A stretch of 64,000 bases of DNA from an uncultured Roseobacter sp. (GTDB lineage: Bacteria > Pseudomonadota > Alphaproteobacteria > Rhodobacterales > Rhodobacteraceae): contig NZ_CANLNE010000005.1 of NCBI RefSeq assembly GCF_947492555.1, positions 59,229 through 123,228 on the forward strand, read 5' to 3'. Positions 44,546-52,865 of this stretch are shown here, in pieces (position 1 is the first letter of the stretch; the number at the start of each line of letters is the position of its first letter). The notes beneath the pieces are model-generated. The model did no database searches. It was given only the letters and a program-made list of their open reading frames with translations, and had not been told where the DNA came from. A program made the translations under genes and the position numbers.

Positions 44546-45604
44546 CTACCCGCTAGATTGTTTTTCGCTCCCCCGAATTTCTTCGGTCGGGGGTTGGGGT
44601 GCTGCCTCTGCTTGGGCAGTTTTCGTCGTATTGGACGCAGGATGCGCGGTCACGGATCCGGACAGCGTGTCAATCGCCATACCTTTGAACGCAGGCGTTT
44701 CCTGTACTTTTTCTGCTGGCACATCCACGTGAAGTCCTGCGCGCGTCCCTTGTTGAGGTATTTCCAGTGGGCCCAACGTCTTGAGATAGGCATCGGTTCC
44801 GCTGTTCCGGTCATAGACCGAGAAATCGACGGATCGGTCGCGGAAACTCTTGAGAACCTGACCCAGCCCCTTCATGCCGGTTTCGCGCTGGCGGCGCACC
44901 ATCGACAGGTCGACCTCGATGGGGAACATATCTTCCTGTCCCGCAGACTGGTGCAGCACATGGGCCGAGGGATCCACGACCAGCGATTTGCCCACGCCGC
45001 CCGCGCCGAGCCCGTTCACATCAAAGACGTAGCATTGGAACTGTGCCGCCGTGGACCGCGCGATTGCCAGTTCCGCGTCCCGGTCGGTTGTCCCGGTCAG
45101 CACCGGGTGCAACAGCACCTCGACACCCTGCGCTGTGAGTTGCCGCGTGGTTTCGGGGAACCAGATATCGTAGCAGATCGACAGACCGAACCGCCCGACC
45201 TCCGGCACGTCGAAAACGCAGAACTCAGTGCCCGCGGCAATGCCCGTCTCATAGGGCCGGAAGGGGAACATCTTGGCATACCGCTTGATGATCTCGCCTT
45301 CAGGGTTGATCACCACGGCGGTGTTGAAGATCATGCCCGTCTCCGGGTCGCGCAGAAACATCGAACCGGGGATCAGCCAGACACGATGCTTGCGCGCTGC
45401 TTCGCAGAAGGTGTCGAGCGCCTCGTTCTGCGGGGCCTGGGCAAACTTGTCGAGCGGACCATAGGGCGCCAGCTCTGAAAACAGCACCATCTGCGTCCAG
45501 GGGAACCGCGCCATCAGCACGTCCAGCCGGTGGATCATCCCTTCCACATTGGAATGCAGCGCGTTCACGTACATCTGCACGCCGGCAATGGCGAATGGGG
45601 TCAT
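44546..45604 (-). CDS. Nitrilase-superfamily carbon-nitrogen hydrolase
   Basis: 352 residues. The Glu-Lys-Cys triad is visible as E44 (FSELAPYG), K111 (RYAKMFPF) and C144 (LSICYDIWFPET). The C-terminal ~65 residues extend past the core and end in a Pro/Glu-rich tail. Family members hydrolyse amides, including N-carbamoylputrescine, or nitriles. GGAGTG precedes the ATG at 45604. First clear gene of the long minus-strand array, 77 bp before the decarboxylase, so an amide of a polyamine or amino acid is a reasonable guess. Confidence 0.88.
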   Translation of the reverse strand: MTPFAIAGVQMYVNALHSNVEGMIHRLDVLMARFPWTQMVLFSELAPYGPLDKFAQAPQNEALDTFCEAARKHRVWLIPGSMFLRDPETGMIFNTAVVINPEGEIIKRYAKMFPFRPYETGIAAGTEFCVFDVPEVGRFGLSICYDIWFPETTRQLTAQGVEVLLHPVLTGTTDRDAELAIARSTAAQFQCYVFDVNGLGAGGVGKSLVVDPSAHVLHQSAGQEDMFPIEVDLSMVRRQRETGMKGLGQVLKSFRDRSVDFSVYDRNSGTDAYLKTLGPLEIPQQGTRAGLHVDVPAEKVQETPAFKGMAIDTLSGSVTAHPASNTTKTAQAEAAPQPPTEEIRGSEKQSSG

Positions 45605-45813
45605 AACAAAACACTCCGTCGCGGCGAAGGGGGCCAGCATGACCCACATACGACTTCGCGCCACGTTGCCTTACGCCCATCTGCCGTCAGTTGGAACCTC
45701 AGGAACAGGCGCAAAGTGAAAACGACGTTAAGGCATTTCGAGAGAATAAGCATTTCAGCCTGCTTGCGCGCTATACGACCGGCCGGATCGATTAGTATTT
45801 TAAACGCGCGCAT
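45601..45813 (-). CDS. Possible 70-codon leader ORF coupled to the nitrilase gene
   Basis: A reading frame starting at an ATG at 45813 with AAAAGGGAGAGG just upstream ends in a TGA that overlaps the nitrilase ATG (ATGA). The N-terminal part (MRAFKILIDPAGRIARKQAE) is basic and the rest is unfamiliar, with no recognised domain. The ribosome-binding site and exact coupling argue for translation; the odd composition of the second half argues against a conserved protein. It could be a leader that passes ribosomes to the nitrilase gene. Confidence 0.3.
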   Translation of the reverse strand: MRAFKILIDPAGRIARKQAEMLILSKCLNVVFTLRLFLRFQLTADGRKATWREVVCGSCWPPSPRRSVLL

Positions 45814-46157
45814 CACCTCTCCCTTTTGATCCTCGGCAGGAAAGGCGGCCCGACGACCCCGCACGGGCGGATGACGACGGTGAGGCTCCCCAATCCTCCG
45901 GCAGGTGCGCTCCGACTTATCTTGCGGCTGGATTCGCTATATTGTTCATGCACACCCTGTTCTCCAAAAGCGTACGAAGCTTTTGAGTGTTGTTCAAGCG
46001 CTATACCTGTTTCCTGCCCACCAAAGCGTGACAGCAGGAAAGCTTGCGCTACTCCGCACAATGAATCATCATTCGGGGATGTTTAATTTTTCGTGACGCC
46101 ATCAGCCCGCCGTTTCGATAGAGCGCACCCAAAGCGGCGGCCACAACAGGAAGATAT
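45814..46157. other. Divergent intergenic region with no recognised gene
   Basis: About 340 bp between the minus-strand amide operon and the plus-strand glutamate-synthase-like gene. It presumably carries both promoters. Short reading frames here look like neither known families nor well-started genes. A short inverted repeat around AAAAGC/GCTTTT (about 45967-45983) is visible; I assign no function. Confidence 0.4.
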
Positions 46158-47777
46158 ATGCCAGATCTCGGATCCATGTTGCGCTACACCACCTTCACAG
46201 GTGTTGTGGTGGCCAGTTTTCTTTGCCTGATCGCTGCGCTGATCTGGACCAGTTGGATGCTGATCCCGGCAGCGTTCTTCATCTTCCTGTCGTTTCTGGG
46301 GCTGCATGATGTACGGCAGCCGCACCATTCGATTCTGCGCAATTACCCCGTGCTCGGGCATATGCGATTCCTCTTCGAAGGCATTCGGCCAGAGATTCGT
46401 CAGTACCTCATCGAATCCGATCAGGACGAGGAGCCGTTTTCCCGTGACGCCCGCAGTCTGGTCTATCAGCGCGCGAAGGGTCAGGAAGACAAACGCCCCT
46501 TCGGCACGCGGCAAAGGGTGTATGATGCGGGCTACGCCTGGGTGACGCATTCGGTCAGCCCTATTCACATCGAAGACACGGATTTCCGGGTGAAAATCGG
46601 CGGGGATGCCTGCAAGCAGCCCTATGACGCGTCGCTCTACAACATCTCGGCGATGAGCTTTGGCTCTCTATCTGCCAACGCGATCGAGGCGCTGAACACT
46701 GGCGCAAGACTGGGCGGCTTTGCCCATGACACAGGTGAAGGCTCGGTCAGCCGCTATCACAAGGCGGGGGGCGGCGATCTGATCTATCAGGTCGCGTCCG
46801 GCTATTTCGGCTGCCGGGCAGAAGACGGCTCCTTTGATCCAGAGAAGTTCAAAAAGACGGCCAGCCTCGATCAGATCAAGATGATCGAGTTGAAACTCAG
46901 CCAGGGGGCAAAACCGGGACATGGTGGCATGCTGCCGGCCTCGAAAATAAGCCCCGAAATCGCAGAGGCGCGCGGCATTCCCATGGGCGAGGATTGTATT
47001 TCACCCGCCGCGCATTCCGCCTTTTCGACACCCATTGAGATGATGCAGTTTATCGGACAATTGCGCGATTTATCAGAGGGTAAGCCGGTGGGCTTCAAGT
47101 TGTGCATCGGGCACCGGCGGGAGTTCATGTGCATGGTCAAGGCGATGCTGGAGACCGGGATTGCGCCCGACTTCATCGTGGTGGACGGCACCGAGGGCGG
47201 CACGGGCGCGGCCCCTGTCGAATTCTCCAACCACATCGGCATGCCCCTGATCGAGGGGCTGACCTTCGTGCACAATACCCTGCGCGGCGCAGGCCTGCGC
47301 GATCAGGTCAAGGTGGGCGCGGCGGGCAAGATCATCTCGGCCTTTGACATCGCGCGGGCGTTGGCGCTTGGGGCGGATTGGTGCAATTCGGCACGCGGGT
47401 TCATGTTCGCCATCGGCTGCATTCAGGCGCAGGCCTGCCACACCAACCACTGCCCCGTCGGCGTGGCCACGCAGGACCCGATCCGCCAGCGGGCGCTTGA
47501 TGTCGGCTCAAAGTCGCAACGCGTCGCGCGGTTTCACGACAATACTTTGCAGGCTTTGGGTGAAATGACGGGAGCTGCCGGGCTCAAACACCCCGGGGAT
47601 TTCATGCCGCAACACATGATGGTGCGCCTGGGCGACAAGGAAATGGTCGAGGGAAACGAGGCCTATCCCTATCTGCCGGAAGGGTTCCTGCTCAACACCC
47701 AGGAAGATATCGGTACCGATTACCGCAAACGCTGGGCACGGGCGAGCGCCGAAAGCTTCGCACCCCCACCCTGTTAA
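46158..47777 (+). CDS. Membrane-anchored FMN-binding glutamate-synthase-like protein
   Basis: 539 residues. Two hydrophobic segments at the N-terminus (VVVASFLCLIAALIWTSWML and the following stretch) precede a GltS-like alpha/beta barrel: GGMLPASKISPEIAEARGIP, VVDGTEGGTGAAPVEF, and the 3Fe-4S cysteines in CIQAQACHTNHC. There is no glutaminase domain, so ammonia or another amine must come from a partner. Such stand-alone barrels are annotated as FMN-binding glutamate synthase family; the true reaction is unknown. Followed by a terminator and the convergent aminotransferase gene. Confidence 0.87.
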   Translation: MPDLGSMLRYTTFTGVVVASFLCLIAALIWTSWMLIPAAFFIFLSFLGLHDVRQPHHSILRNYPVLGHMRFLFEGIRPEIRQYLIESDQDEEPFSRDARSLVYQRAKGQEDKRPFGTRQRVYDAGYAWVTHSVSPIHIEDTDFRVKIGGDACKQPYDASLYNISAMSFGSLSANAIEALNTGARLGGFAHDTGEGSVSRYHKAGGGDLIYQVASGYFGCRAEDGSFDPEKFKKTASLDQIKMIELKLSQGAKPGHGGMLPASKISPEIAEARGIPMGEDCISPAAHSAFSTPIEMMQFIGQLRDLSEGKPVGFKLCIGHRREFMCMVKAMLETGIAPDFIVVDGTEGGTGAAPVEFSNHIGMPLIEGLTFVHNTLRGAGLRDQVKVGAAGKIISAFDIARALALGADWCNSARGFMFAIGCIQAQACHTNHCPVGVATQDPIRQRALDVGSKSQRVARFHDNTLQALGEMTGAAGLKHPGDFMPQHMMVRLGDKEMVEGNEAYPYLPEGFLLNTQEDIGTDYRKRWARASAESFAPPPC

Positions 47778-47801
47778 AAAGGGCGCTCAAAGGCGCCCTT
47801 T
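47778..47801. terminator. Bidirectional terminator between convergent genes
   Basis: AAAGGGCGC and GCGCCCTTT form a 9-bp stem with a 6-base loop. On the minus strand it is followed by a run of five T, a good intrinsic terminator for gabT; the plus-strand side has a shorter T-run for the glutamate-synthase-like gene. Confidence 0.8.
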
Positions 47802-47825
47802 CCGGTAATGCTATAATGGCGCGCG

Positions 47826-49220
47826 TCAGGCGGCCTGTTCTGCCACCGCATCCGCAAGTGCTGCCTCGAAAATCGCCATGCCTTCGGCAATGATTTCGTC
47901 TGACGCAGTCAGGGGCACCATGATCCGCAAGGCGTTGCCATGCATCCCGCAGGCCAGCAGGATCAACCCGCGTTTCAGCGCATGGGCGCAGATGGATTTC
48001 ACGAGGGCCGCATCCGGTGTCGCGGTGTCAAAGTCGGTGACGAATTCGACCGCCAGCATCGCGCCAAGGCCACGGATGTCCCACATCCGGTAGGGCGCAA
48101 CCCGCGCACCAATCTCGGCAAAACGGGCGCGGAAGGTCTCGCCCATTTCCAGCGAGCGGGCCAGCAGCCCTTCACTCTCAATGGCTTCGATCGCGGCCAG
48201 GGCGGCAGCGCAGGCCACCGGGTTGCCGCCGTATGTACCGCCCAGACCGCCAGGCGCCATCGCGTCCATGATGTCCGCACGTCCGATCACGCCGGCAATC
48301 GGGTAGCCGCCCGCCATGGATTTTGCGACGGTGATCAGGTCCGGCACCACGCCCGAATGCTCAATCGCAAACCACGTGCCGGTACGGCCAAAGCCCGCCT
48401 GAATTTCATCCGCAATCAGCAGGATGCCATGCTCGTCGCAAATCTGGCGCAGCGCCTGCATCATCTCGAAGGGCACAGGTGTATACCCCCCCTCACCCAG
48501 CACGGGCTCGATGATGATCGCGGCAACACGGTCCGGCTGTGCGTCGGTCAGGAAGAGGTTCTGCAGCCCGGTCAGCGCGTCCTCGACAGTGACGCCATCG
48601 CGCACGGATGGGAAGGGCGCACGGAAAATATCGGACGGAAACGGGCCTACGTCCTTCTTGTAGGGGCTGATCTTGCCGGTCATGCCCAGTGTGAGCAGCG
48701 TGCGGCCATGATAGCCACCGGTAAAGGCGATCACACCGGGACGACCTGTTGCCGCGCGGGCAATTTTGACCGCGTTCTCAACGGCTTCCGCACCTGTGGT
48801 CACCAGCAAGGATTTCTTGGCGTGATCCCCCGGCGCCAGCGCATTCAGCTTTTCTGCCAGTGCGACATAAGGCTCATAAGGCACCACCTGAAAGGAGGTA
48901 TGCGTGTACTTGTCCTCTTGTGCCTTCGCCGCCGCGACGACCGACGGATGGCGGTGCCCGGTGTTCAACACGGCGATGCCACCGGCGAAATCGATGTAGC
49001 GTTTGCCTTCCACATCCCACAATTCCGCATTTTCCGCGCGCTCCGCAAACACCGGCGCGGCAGAGGCGACGCCGCGCGGGACCGCCGCCTCGCGGCGGGC
49101 GAGCAGGGCTGCATTGCTCTGTTCGGCGGGCGTCGTGGAAACCACAGCGATCTTGCGGGCTTTTGCCGCGCGGGGTTTGCGCGGCTTTTTTGCCGCAGGC
49201 GTTTTGACAGTGCTGGCCAT
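47826..49220 (-). CDS. gabT: 4-aminobutyrate aminotransferase-type class III aminotransferase
   Basis: 464 residues. Class III PLP fold: [31 protein letters not shown], and Lys300 in [11 protein letters not shown]. Converts GABA (or a related omega-amino acid) plus 2-oxoglutarate to semialdehyde plus glutamate. The first ~35 residues are a Lys/Ala/Pro-rich extension ([13 protein letters not shown]) not found in E. coli GabT. Divergent from a cupin-HTH regulator, which probably controls it. Confidence 0.9.
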   Translation of the reverse strand: MASTVKTPAAKKPRKPRAAKARKIAVVSTTPAEQSNAALLARREAAVPRGVASAAPVFAERAENAELWDVEGKRYIDFAGGIAVLNTGHRHPSVVAAAKAQEDKYTHTSFQVVPYEPYVALAEKLNALAPGDHAKKSLLVTTGAEAVENAVKIARAATGRPGVIAFTGGYHGRTLLTLGMTGKISPYKKDVGPFPSDIFRAPFPSVRDGVTVEDALTGLQNLFLTDAQPDRVAAIIIEPVLGEGGYTPVPFEMMQALRQICDEHGILLIADEIQAGFGRTGTWFAIEHSGVVPDLITVAKSMAGGYPIAGVIGRADIMDAMAPGGLGGTYGGNPVACAAALAAIEAIESEGLLARSLEMGETFRARFAEIGARVAPYRMWDIRGLGAMLAVEFVTDFDTATPDAALVKSICAHALKRGLILLACGMHGNALRIMVPLTASDEIIAEGMAIFEAALADAVAEQAA

Positions 49221-49427
49221 ATGCTCATTCCTTTGATGTCAGGCGAGATGTTTAAAATATCGATACGCCGTTTAATTTTGTTGTCAATCGTGATTCTACG
49301 GGTGTTTTTATGGAATGGATGACTTCTCGACCGCACCTGGCAGAAAAGGGATTGAGCACAGACCCCGCTTGCTGTTTAAAAAACCAAGCAAAACCAACAT
49401 GTCACCGAAAGACGAGGAACCGGCCTC

Positions 49428-49994
49428 TTGGATATTGGACACAGGCTACGCACGATCCGAAAAAAACGGGGGCTTTCCCAGCGGGAACTTGCCACACGGG
49501 CGGGGCTGACCAATGGCACGATTTCCCTGATCGAGCAGAACAAGACCAGCCCGTCCGTGGCCTCGCTCAAAAGCCTGTTGGATGCAATTCAGGTGTCGAT
49601 GGCCGAATTTTTTGCCACGCTCGAAGAGAGCAGTAAGAGCAAATACTTCTACACTGCCGAGGAATTCACCGAAATCGCACCCCCCGATCTCGATGGGCCG
49701 CAGGCGCAACTCCTGTCCCTGCGGCAGCTGGGGAACGCGCAGGAGCACGCCCTGCAGCTGCTGCACGAGCGCTATGCACCGGGGGCGGATACCGGGCCGG
49801 AACTGCTCAGCCACGATGCAGAGGAGGCCGGGGTGATCATTCGCGGTCAAATCGAGATCACCGTGGACGACGCGGTCGATACCCTGGGCCCCGGTGACGG
49901 ATATCTTTTCAACAGCCAGCTGCCTCACCGGTTCCGAAACACCGGCACCGAGGAGTGCGAGATCATCAGCGCCTGCACACCTCCCAGCTTTTGA
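49428..49994 (+). CDS. XRE-family regulator with C-terminal cupin (PuuR-like)
   Basis: 188 residues. Helix-turn-helix at about 5-60 (LRTIRKKRGLSQRELATRAG, NGTISLIEQNK), cupin at about 110-185 (LSHDAEEAGVIIRGQIEITV, LGPGDGYLFNSQLPHRFRN). PuuR-type proteins repress polyamine and GABA genes. The start is a TTG with GAGGAA eight bases upstream; no ATG is available in frame. It is divergent from the gabT-type gene, separated by 207 bp of AT-rich sequence. Confidence 0.9.
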   Translation: MDIGHRLRTIRKKRGLSQRELATRAGLTNGTISLIEQNKTSPSVASLKSLLDAIQVSMAEFFATLEESSKSKYFYTAEEFTEIAPPDLDGPQAQLLSLRQLGNAQEHALQLLHERYAPGADTGPELLSHDAEEAGVIIRGQIEITVDDAVDTLGPGDGYLFNSQLPHRFRNTGTEECEIISACTPPSF

Positions 49995-50002
49995 CAAGAT
50001 AA

Positions 50003-50029
50003 CCCCTGACCGCCATGGGCGATCAGGGG
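50003..50029 (+). terminator. Hairpin terminator after the cupin-HTH regulator
   Basis: CCCCTGA and TCAGGGG pair around an internal CCGCCATGGGCGA segment that can also fold. The following TCTATCTGTTTT is T-rich. It starts eight bases after the regulator stop. Confidence 0.6.
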
Positions 50030-50131
50030 TCTATCTGTTTTGGCTTTCTTCCGCCGCTATCAGGCGGTGGCTCTCAGGCAAGGGAAACCCCTGCGTAAGG
50101 ATGACCAACAATGGTCCGTCACAACAACGAT

Positions 50132-50242
50132 CTAGTCGTTGTCGTCACCACGTCTGCCTTTGCCCTCGCTCGTCAGAACAAGAACAATCAGCGCAACCAC
50201 AGTCAGAATGGAAAGCCCGAAAACGAACAGGTCAATCGACAT
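50132..50242 (-). CDS. 36-residue single-pass membrane microprotein, stress-regulated
   Basis: Encodes a 36-residue protein beginning MSIDLFVFGLSILTVVALIV, a single hydrophobic helix, followed by LVLTSEGKGRRGDDND with a charged cytoplasmic-like tail. AAGGA lies about nine bases before the ATG. A perfect EcfG-type promoter ends 34 bp upstream. It lies just downstream of the stress-response kinase gene. It matches no family I recognise; a small membrane stress protein or a modulator of the kinase are possibilities. Confidence 0.72.
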   Translation of the reverse strand: MSIDLFVFGLSILTVVALIVLVLTSEGKGRRGDDND

Positions 50243-50275
50243 GTCAGGGTTCCTTTCCTCAGTGTTCGTGGGAAA

Positions 50276-50301
50276 AACGTTGTTTGCTTCGGATTTGTTC
50301 C
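50276..50301 (-). promoter_or_regulatory. EcfG-type promoter for the 36-residue microprotein
   Basis: On the minus strand: GGAAC (50301-50297), a 17-base spacer, then CGTT (50279-50276). This is an exact match to the alphaproteobacterial general-stress sigma factor consensus. The -10 element lies 34 bp before the microprotein ATG, the same spacing seen at other promoters in this island. Confidence 0.85.
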
Positions 50302-50319
50302 ATAGCTATCAGAATATAG

Positions 50320-52044
50320 TTAATAATCCTGGATGGTCTTGACCCGATGGGGCACAGGGAAGGCCAACGTCAAGCAGTGCACCCCTTCTTTGACTTCGGT
50401 AGTGACCTCGGCATTCAACTGCCGAGCGAAAGCATTGATCAATTGTTTACCAAGCCCCGTACTTTCTGCCTCCGTGGCCTCTCCTACGGAGTTGGAGATT
50501 GCGAAAACAGCTATCTCGCCGTCCTCCTGCGACAGTTCGATCTTGAGTTTCGCAGGGTCCCGCGCGGTTGCCTGTCCGATGTATTTCATCGCGTTGGTCA
50601 CGGCCTCGGAGACCAACAGGGTCAACGGAGCTGCGTCATCCGTATCCAATTGCACGGGCGCATAGGACTGTTCCACTGTGACAGCAGACCCTGCGGGCAA
50701 ACCAACCACCAGCAGCTGCCCCACGATCTCTTCGACCAGCGCGCCCGCGTCGACCCGTTCCAAACCATCGCTCTGGTAGAGGTTCTTGTGCACCGTCGCG
50801 AGGCTCAGAATGCGCTCCTGCAAGCGTTTCAGAACGAGGCGCGACTCGTCGGTTGGGGCACGCCGAATCTGCATGTTCATGATCGAAGAGATCAGTTGCA
50901 GGTTGTTCTTGACCCGGTGATGCACCTCCTTCAGCAGGATGTTCTTTTCACGCAAGGAGTCCTCGAGCGACGCCTCATCCCGAATAATCGACTCCGCCAT
51001 GCCCATGAACGCGGTCTGAATATCCACAAATTCCTTCGGCACCCCCTGCCCCATGGCAGACCGCGGCATTGATCGGTTGTAGGCGAAAAGGCGCATCTGG
51101 CGGCCCAGTTTGCGGATGTATCGAATGGCCAGCCGATTGATTGACCAGAATGCGACCACGAGGCTGGCTATCCACATCAGAATGGGTAGAAACACGCTGA
51201 GCGTGCCTGTCTGGCTTGCACTGGCCAGCACATCGGCCTGACGCCAGATACTCATCGCGTAGACCACGTCCGGCACAATGGGCACCACCGCGTAGATCCG
51301 TTCCTCTTCTTTACCATTCACATCTTCGAAGACAGACGTGTTGTCGCCAACAAGCGTTTTCAGGCTCCGGTTCAAGGGTAAATCGGCCTCGGTCACCAGC
51401 CGTGCCCGATCCGACGTCAGGATTTCGCCGGCCGCATTAAAAATAACCAGGTCAGAGGGGCTGATCTCGGTCGGGGTATCCTTGGATTCTTCGAGAGTTG
51501 TCAGATTGATGGACAACAGCATGAAACCGCCAAAAACGTCACGCTCAAATACCGGGCTCACAACCACGAGCGTCGGTTGTTGTGTAATGGGTCCGGTGCG
51601 GCTCAGAACAACGGAGCGTTCTGGTGTTGCAAGGGCCAAGTCGAAATCCGGATAAGCGCTGAAATCATATTCCCCTCCGGCTGACGAACAGGTCATCACG
51701 CCATCTGCCGGTAAGAAGCCCACCATGGAATAGACGCCGGAGGCCATTTGATACGCGCGCAGGAAAGAGACGCAGGCCTGCGCATCCTCCACAAACAACC
51801 GCACAATGGAACTGAGCGCCTCAGCGGCGCCAAAGCCTTCCTGGATAAAGTTACGTTCCGCCCCTGAAGCCTGTTCCGTCAGGCCGAGCAACGACAACGC
51901 CGTTTTCTCTTCGGCCTGTTGAGCAATCTCCTGGGTTTGCACGACCGCAATGAGACCAAAAGGCAAAAGGGCAAGCGATAAAAAGACGAGGATACGAAAT
52001 GCGAGGCCGCGAAAGACATCGCCATCCAGAAACCCGCCTGTCAT
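50320..52044 (-). CDS. HisKA_2-type sensor histidine kinase of the general stress response
   Basis: 574 residues. First membrane helix at about 15-36 (ILVFLSLALLPFGLIAVV), a periplasmic sensing domain to about 280, a second helix 281-302, a HAMP-like linker, then the HisKA_2 dimerisation domain with EVHHRVKNNLQ (His375/376) and an HWE/HATPase domain (SEAVTNAMKY). Kinases of this type phosphorylate PhyR. It starts two bases after the ecfG stop, so it belongs to the nepR-ecfG operon. Confidence 0.92.
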   Translation of the reverse strand: MTGGFLDGDVFRGLAFRILVFLSLALLPFGLIAVVQTQEIAQQAEEKTALSLLGLTEQASGAERNFIQEGFGAAEALSSIVRLFVEDAQACVSFLRAYQMASGVYSMVGFLPADGVMTCSSAGGEYDFSAYPDFDLALATPERSVVLSRTGPITQQPTLVVVSPVFERDVFGGFMLLSINLTTLEESKDTPTEISPSDLVIFNAAGEILTSDRARLVTEADLPLNRSLKTLVGDNTSVFEDVNGKEEERIYAVVPIVPDVVYAMSIWRQADVLASASQTGTLSVFLPILMWIASLVVAFWSINRLAIRYIRKLGRQMRLFAYNRSMPRSAMGQGVPKEFVDIQTAFMGMAESIIRDEASLEDSLREKNILLKEVHHRVKNNLQLISSIMNMQIRRAPTDESRLVLKRLQERILSLATVHKNLYQSDGLERVDAGALVEEIVGQLLVVGLPAGSAVTVEQSYAPVQLDTDDAAPLTLLVSEAVTNAMKYIGQATARDPAKLKIELSQEDGEIAVFAISNSVGEATEAESTGLGKQLINAFARQLNAEVTTEVKEGVHCLTLAFPVPHRVKTIQDY

Positions 52045-52046
52045 TG

Positions 52047-52604
52047 TCAGAAGGAGGTGGCTTTGGCCGCCGTCAGCACCGACATTGTCGCATCATCGGT
52101 CATCTCAAGCGCCTCATCATCGTCCAGCTGCATCAGTTCGGCCAGCCGCTGCCGTGCCCGGTTGGTACGGCTTTTGATCGTGCCGACTGCTACACCACAC
52201 ATATCCGCAGCTTCTTCGTAAGAAAAGCCCGACGCGCCAACCAGCAAGAGCGCTTCGCGTTGCTCGTCGCTGAGTTGAGCAAAGGCCTGGCGAAAGTCCG
52301 TCATCTGCAAACGTCCGTCATGCGCCGGTTTTTCGGCTAAACCCTCAGTATGGGTGCCATCAACATCGGCGACTTCGCGTTTCGCCTTCCGGCGGGAGGA
52401 ATAATAAGTGTTGCGCAAAATGGTGAATAGCCAAGCGCGCATGTTGGTGCCGGCCTGAAACTTATCGATGTTCGTCCAGGCCTTGACCAGCGTATCCTGC
52501 ACCATGTCGTCGGCTGTTGCGCCATTTCGGGTAAGACTGATTGCAAAGGCGCGCATGGCGGGCAAATGCTCCACCAATGCATCGCGAGGGTCCGGCGTGC
52601 TCAT
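52047..52604 (-). CDS. ecfG: ECF sigma factor of the general stress response (EcfG/ECF15)
   Basis: 185 residues with sigma region 2 (LPAMRAFAISLTRNGATADD, DMVQDTLVKAWTN) and region 4 (LSDEQREALLLVGASGFSYE, GTIKSRTNRARQRL). In alphaproteobacteria EcfG transcribes stress genes when NepR is titrated by phosphorylated PhyR. The ATG overlaps the nepR stop (ATGA). Confidence 0.95.
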   Translation of the reverse strand: MSTPDPRDALVEHLPAMRAFAISLTRNGATADDMVQDTLVKAWTNIDKFQAGTNMRAWLFTILRNTYYSSRRKAKREVADVDGTHTEGLAEKPAHDGRLQMTDFRQAFAQLSDEQREALLLVGASGFSYEEAADMCGVAVGTIKSRTNRARQRLAELMQLDDDEALEMTDDATMSVLTAAKATSF

Positions 52605-52759
52605 TTATTGGATCCCTTGGCCTGATCCTGTTCCTTGAGCGCATTCAGCAGGTCCTTGAAGCGGTCCGGAACGCCCTCTTCCAGCGCCTCTTCGTAGACT
52701 CGCTTCAAATTTTCGTCGATCACGCTTTCACGTTTCCTGTTTCCGCCTGGCTGAGTCAT
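52601..52759 (-). CDS. nepR: NepR anti-sigma factor
   Basis: A 52-residue protein whose core (VIDENLKRVYEEALEEGVPD, then RFKDLLNAL) carries the two short helices that hold EcfG. NepR is released from EcfG when it binds phosphorylated PhyR. Immediately upstream of ecfG with an ATGA overlap, and divergent from phyR: the classic arrangement. An alternative ATG four codons upstream (52771) has a poorer ribosome-binding spacing. Confidence 0.95.
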   Translation of the reverse strand: MTQPGGNRKRESVIDENLKRVYEEALEEGVPDRFKDLLNALKEQDQAKGSNK

Positions 52760-52805
52760 ACTGCCGATCATTCCCCGAGAAGGTTAAAAATATCCCACCT
52801 GCGTC

Positions 52806-52830
52806 GGAACCAAACTCGCAACTGTGCGTT
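52806..52830 (+). promoter_or_regulatory. EcfG-type promoter for phyR
   Basis: GGAAC (52806-52810), 16-base spacer, CGTT (52827-52830): exact consensus. The phyR ATG follows 36 bp downstream. Confidence 0.88.
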
Positions 52831-52837
52831 CGGTTCC
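52813..52837 (-). promoter_or_regulatory. Probable EcfG-type promoter for nepR-ecfG-kinase
   Basis: On the minus strand: GGAAC (52837-52833), 16-base spacer, AGTT (52816-52813), three of four matches to the -10 element. It overlaps the plus-strand phyR promoter almost completely. Autoregulation of nepR-ecfG is common in this system. Confidence 0.5.
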
Positions 52838-52865
52838 AAGAAAAGTGAAAAAAGGAAGATTTCAT

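Noticed and set aside
45814..46157. Small genes in the divergent gap before the glutamate-synthase-like gene
   Set aside because: Candidate frames lack good ribosome-binding sites and known features.
47940..49322. 460-codon plus-strand frame across gabT
   Set aside because: Antisense to a complete PLP enzyme and without domains.
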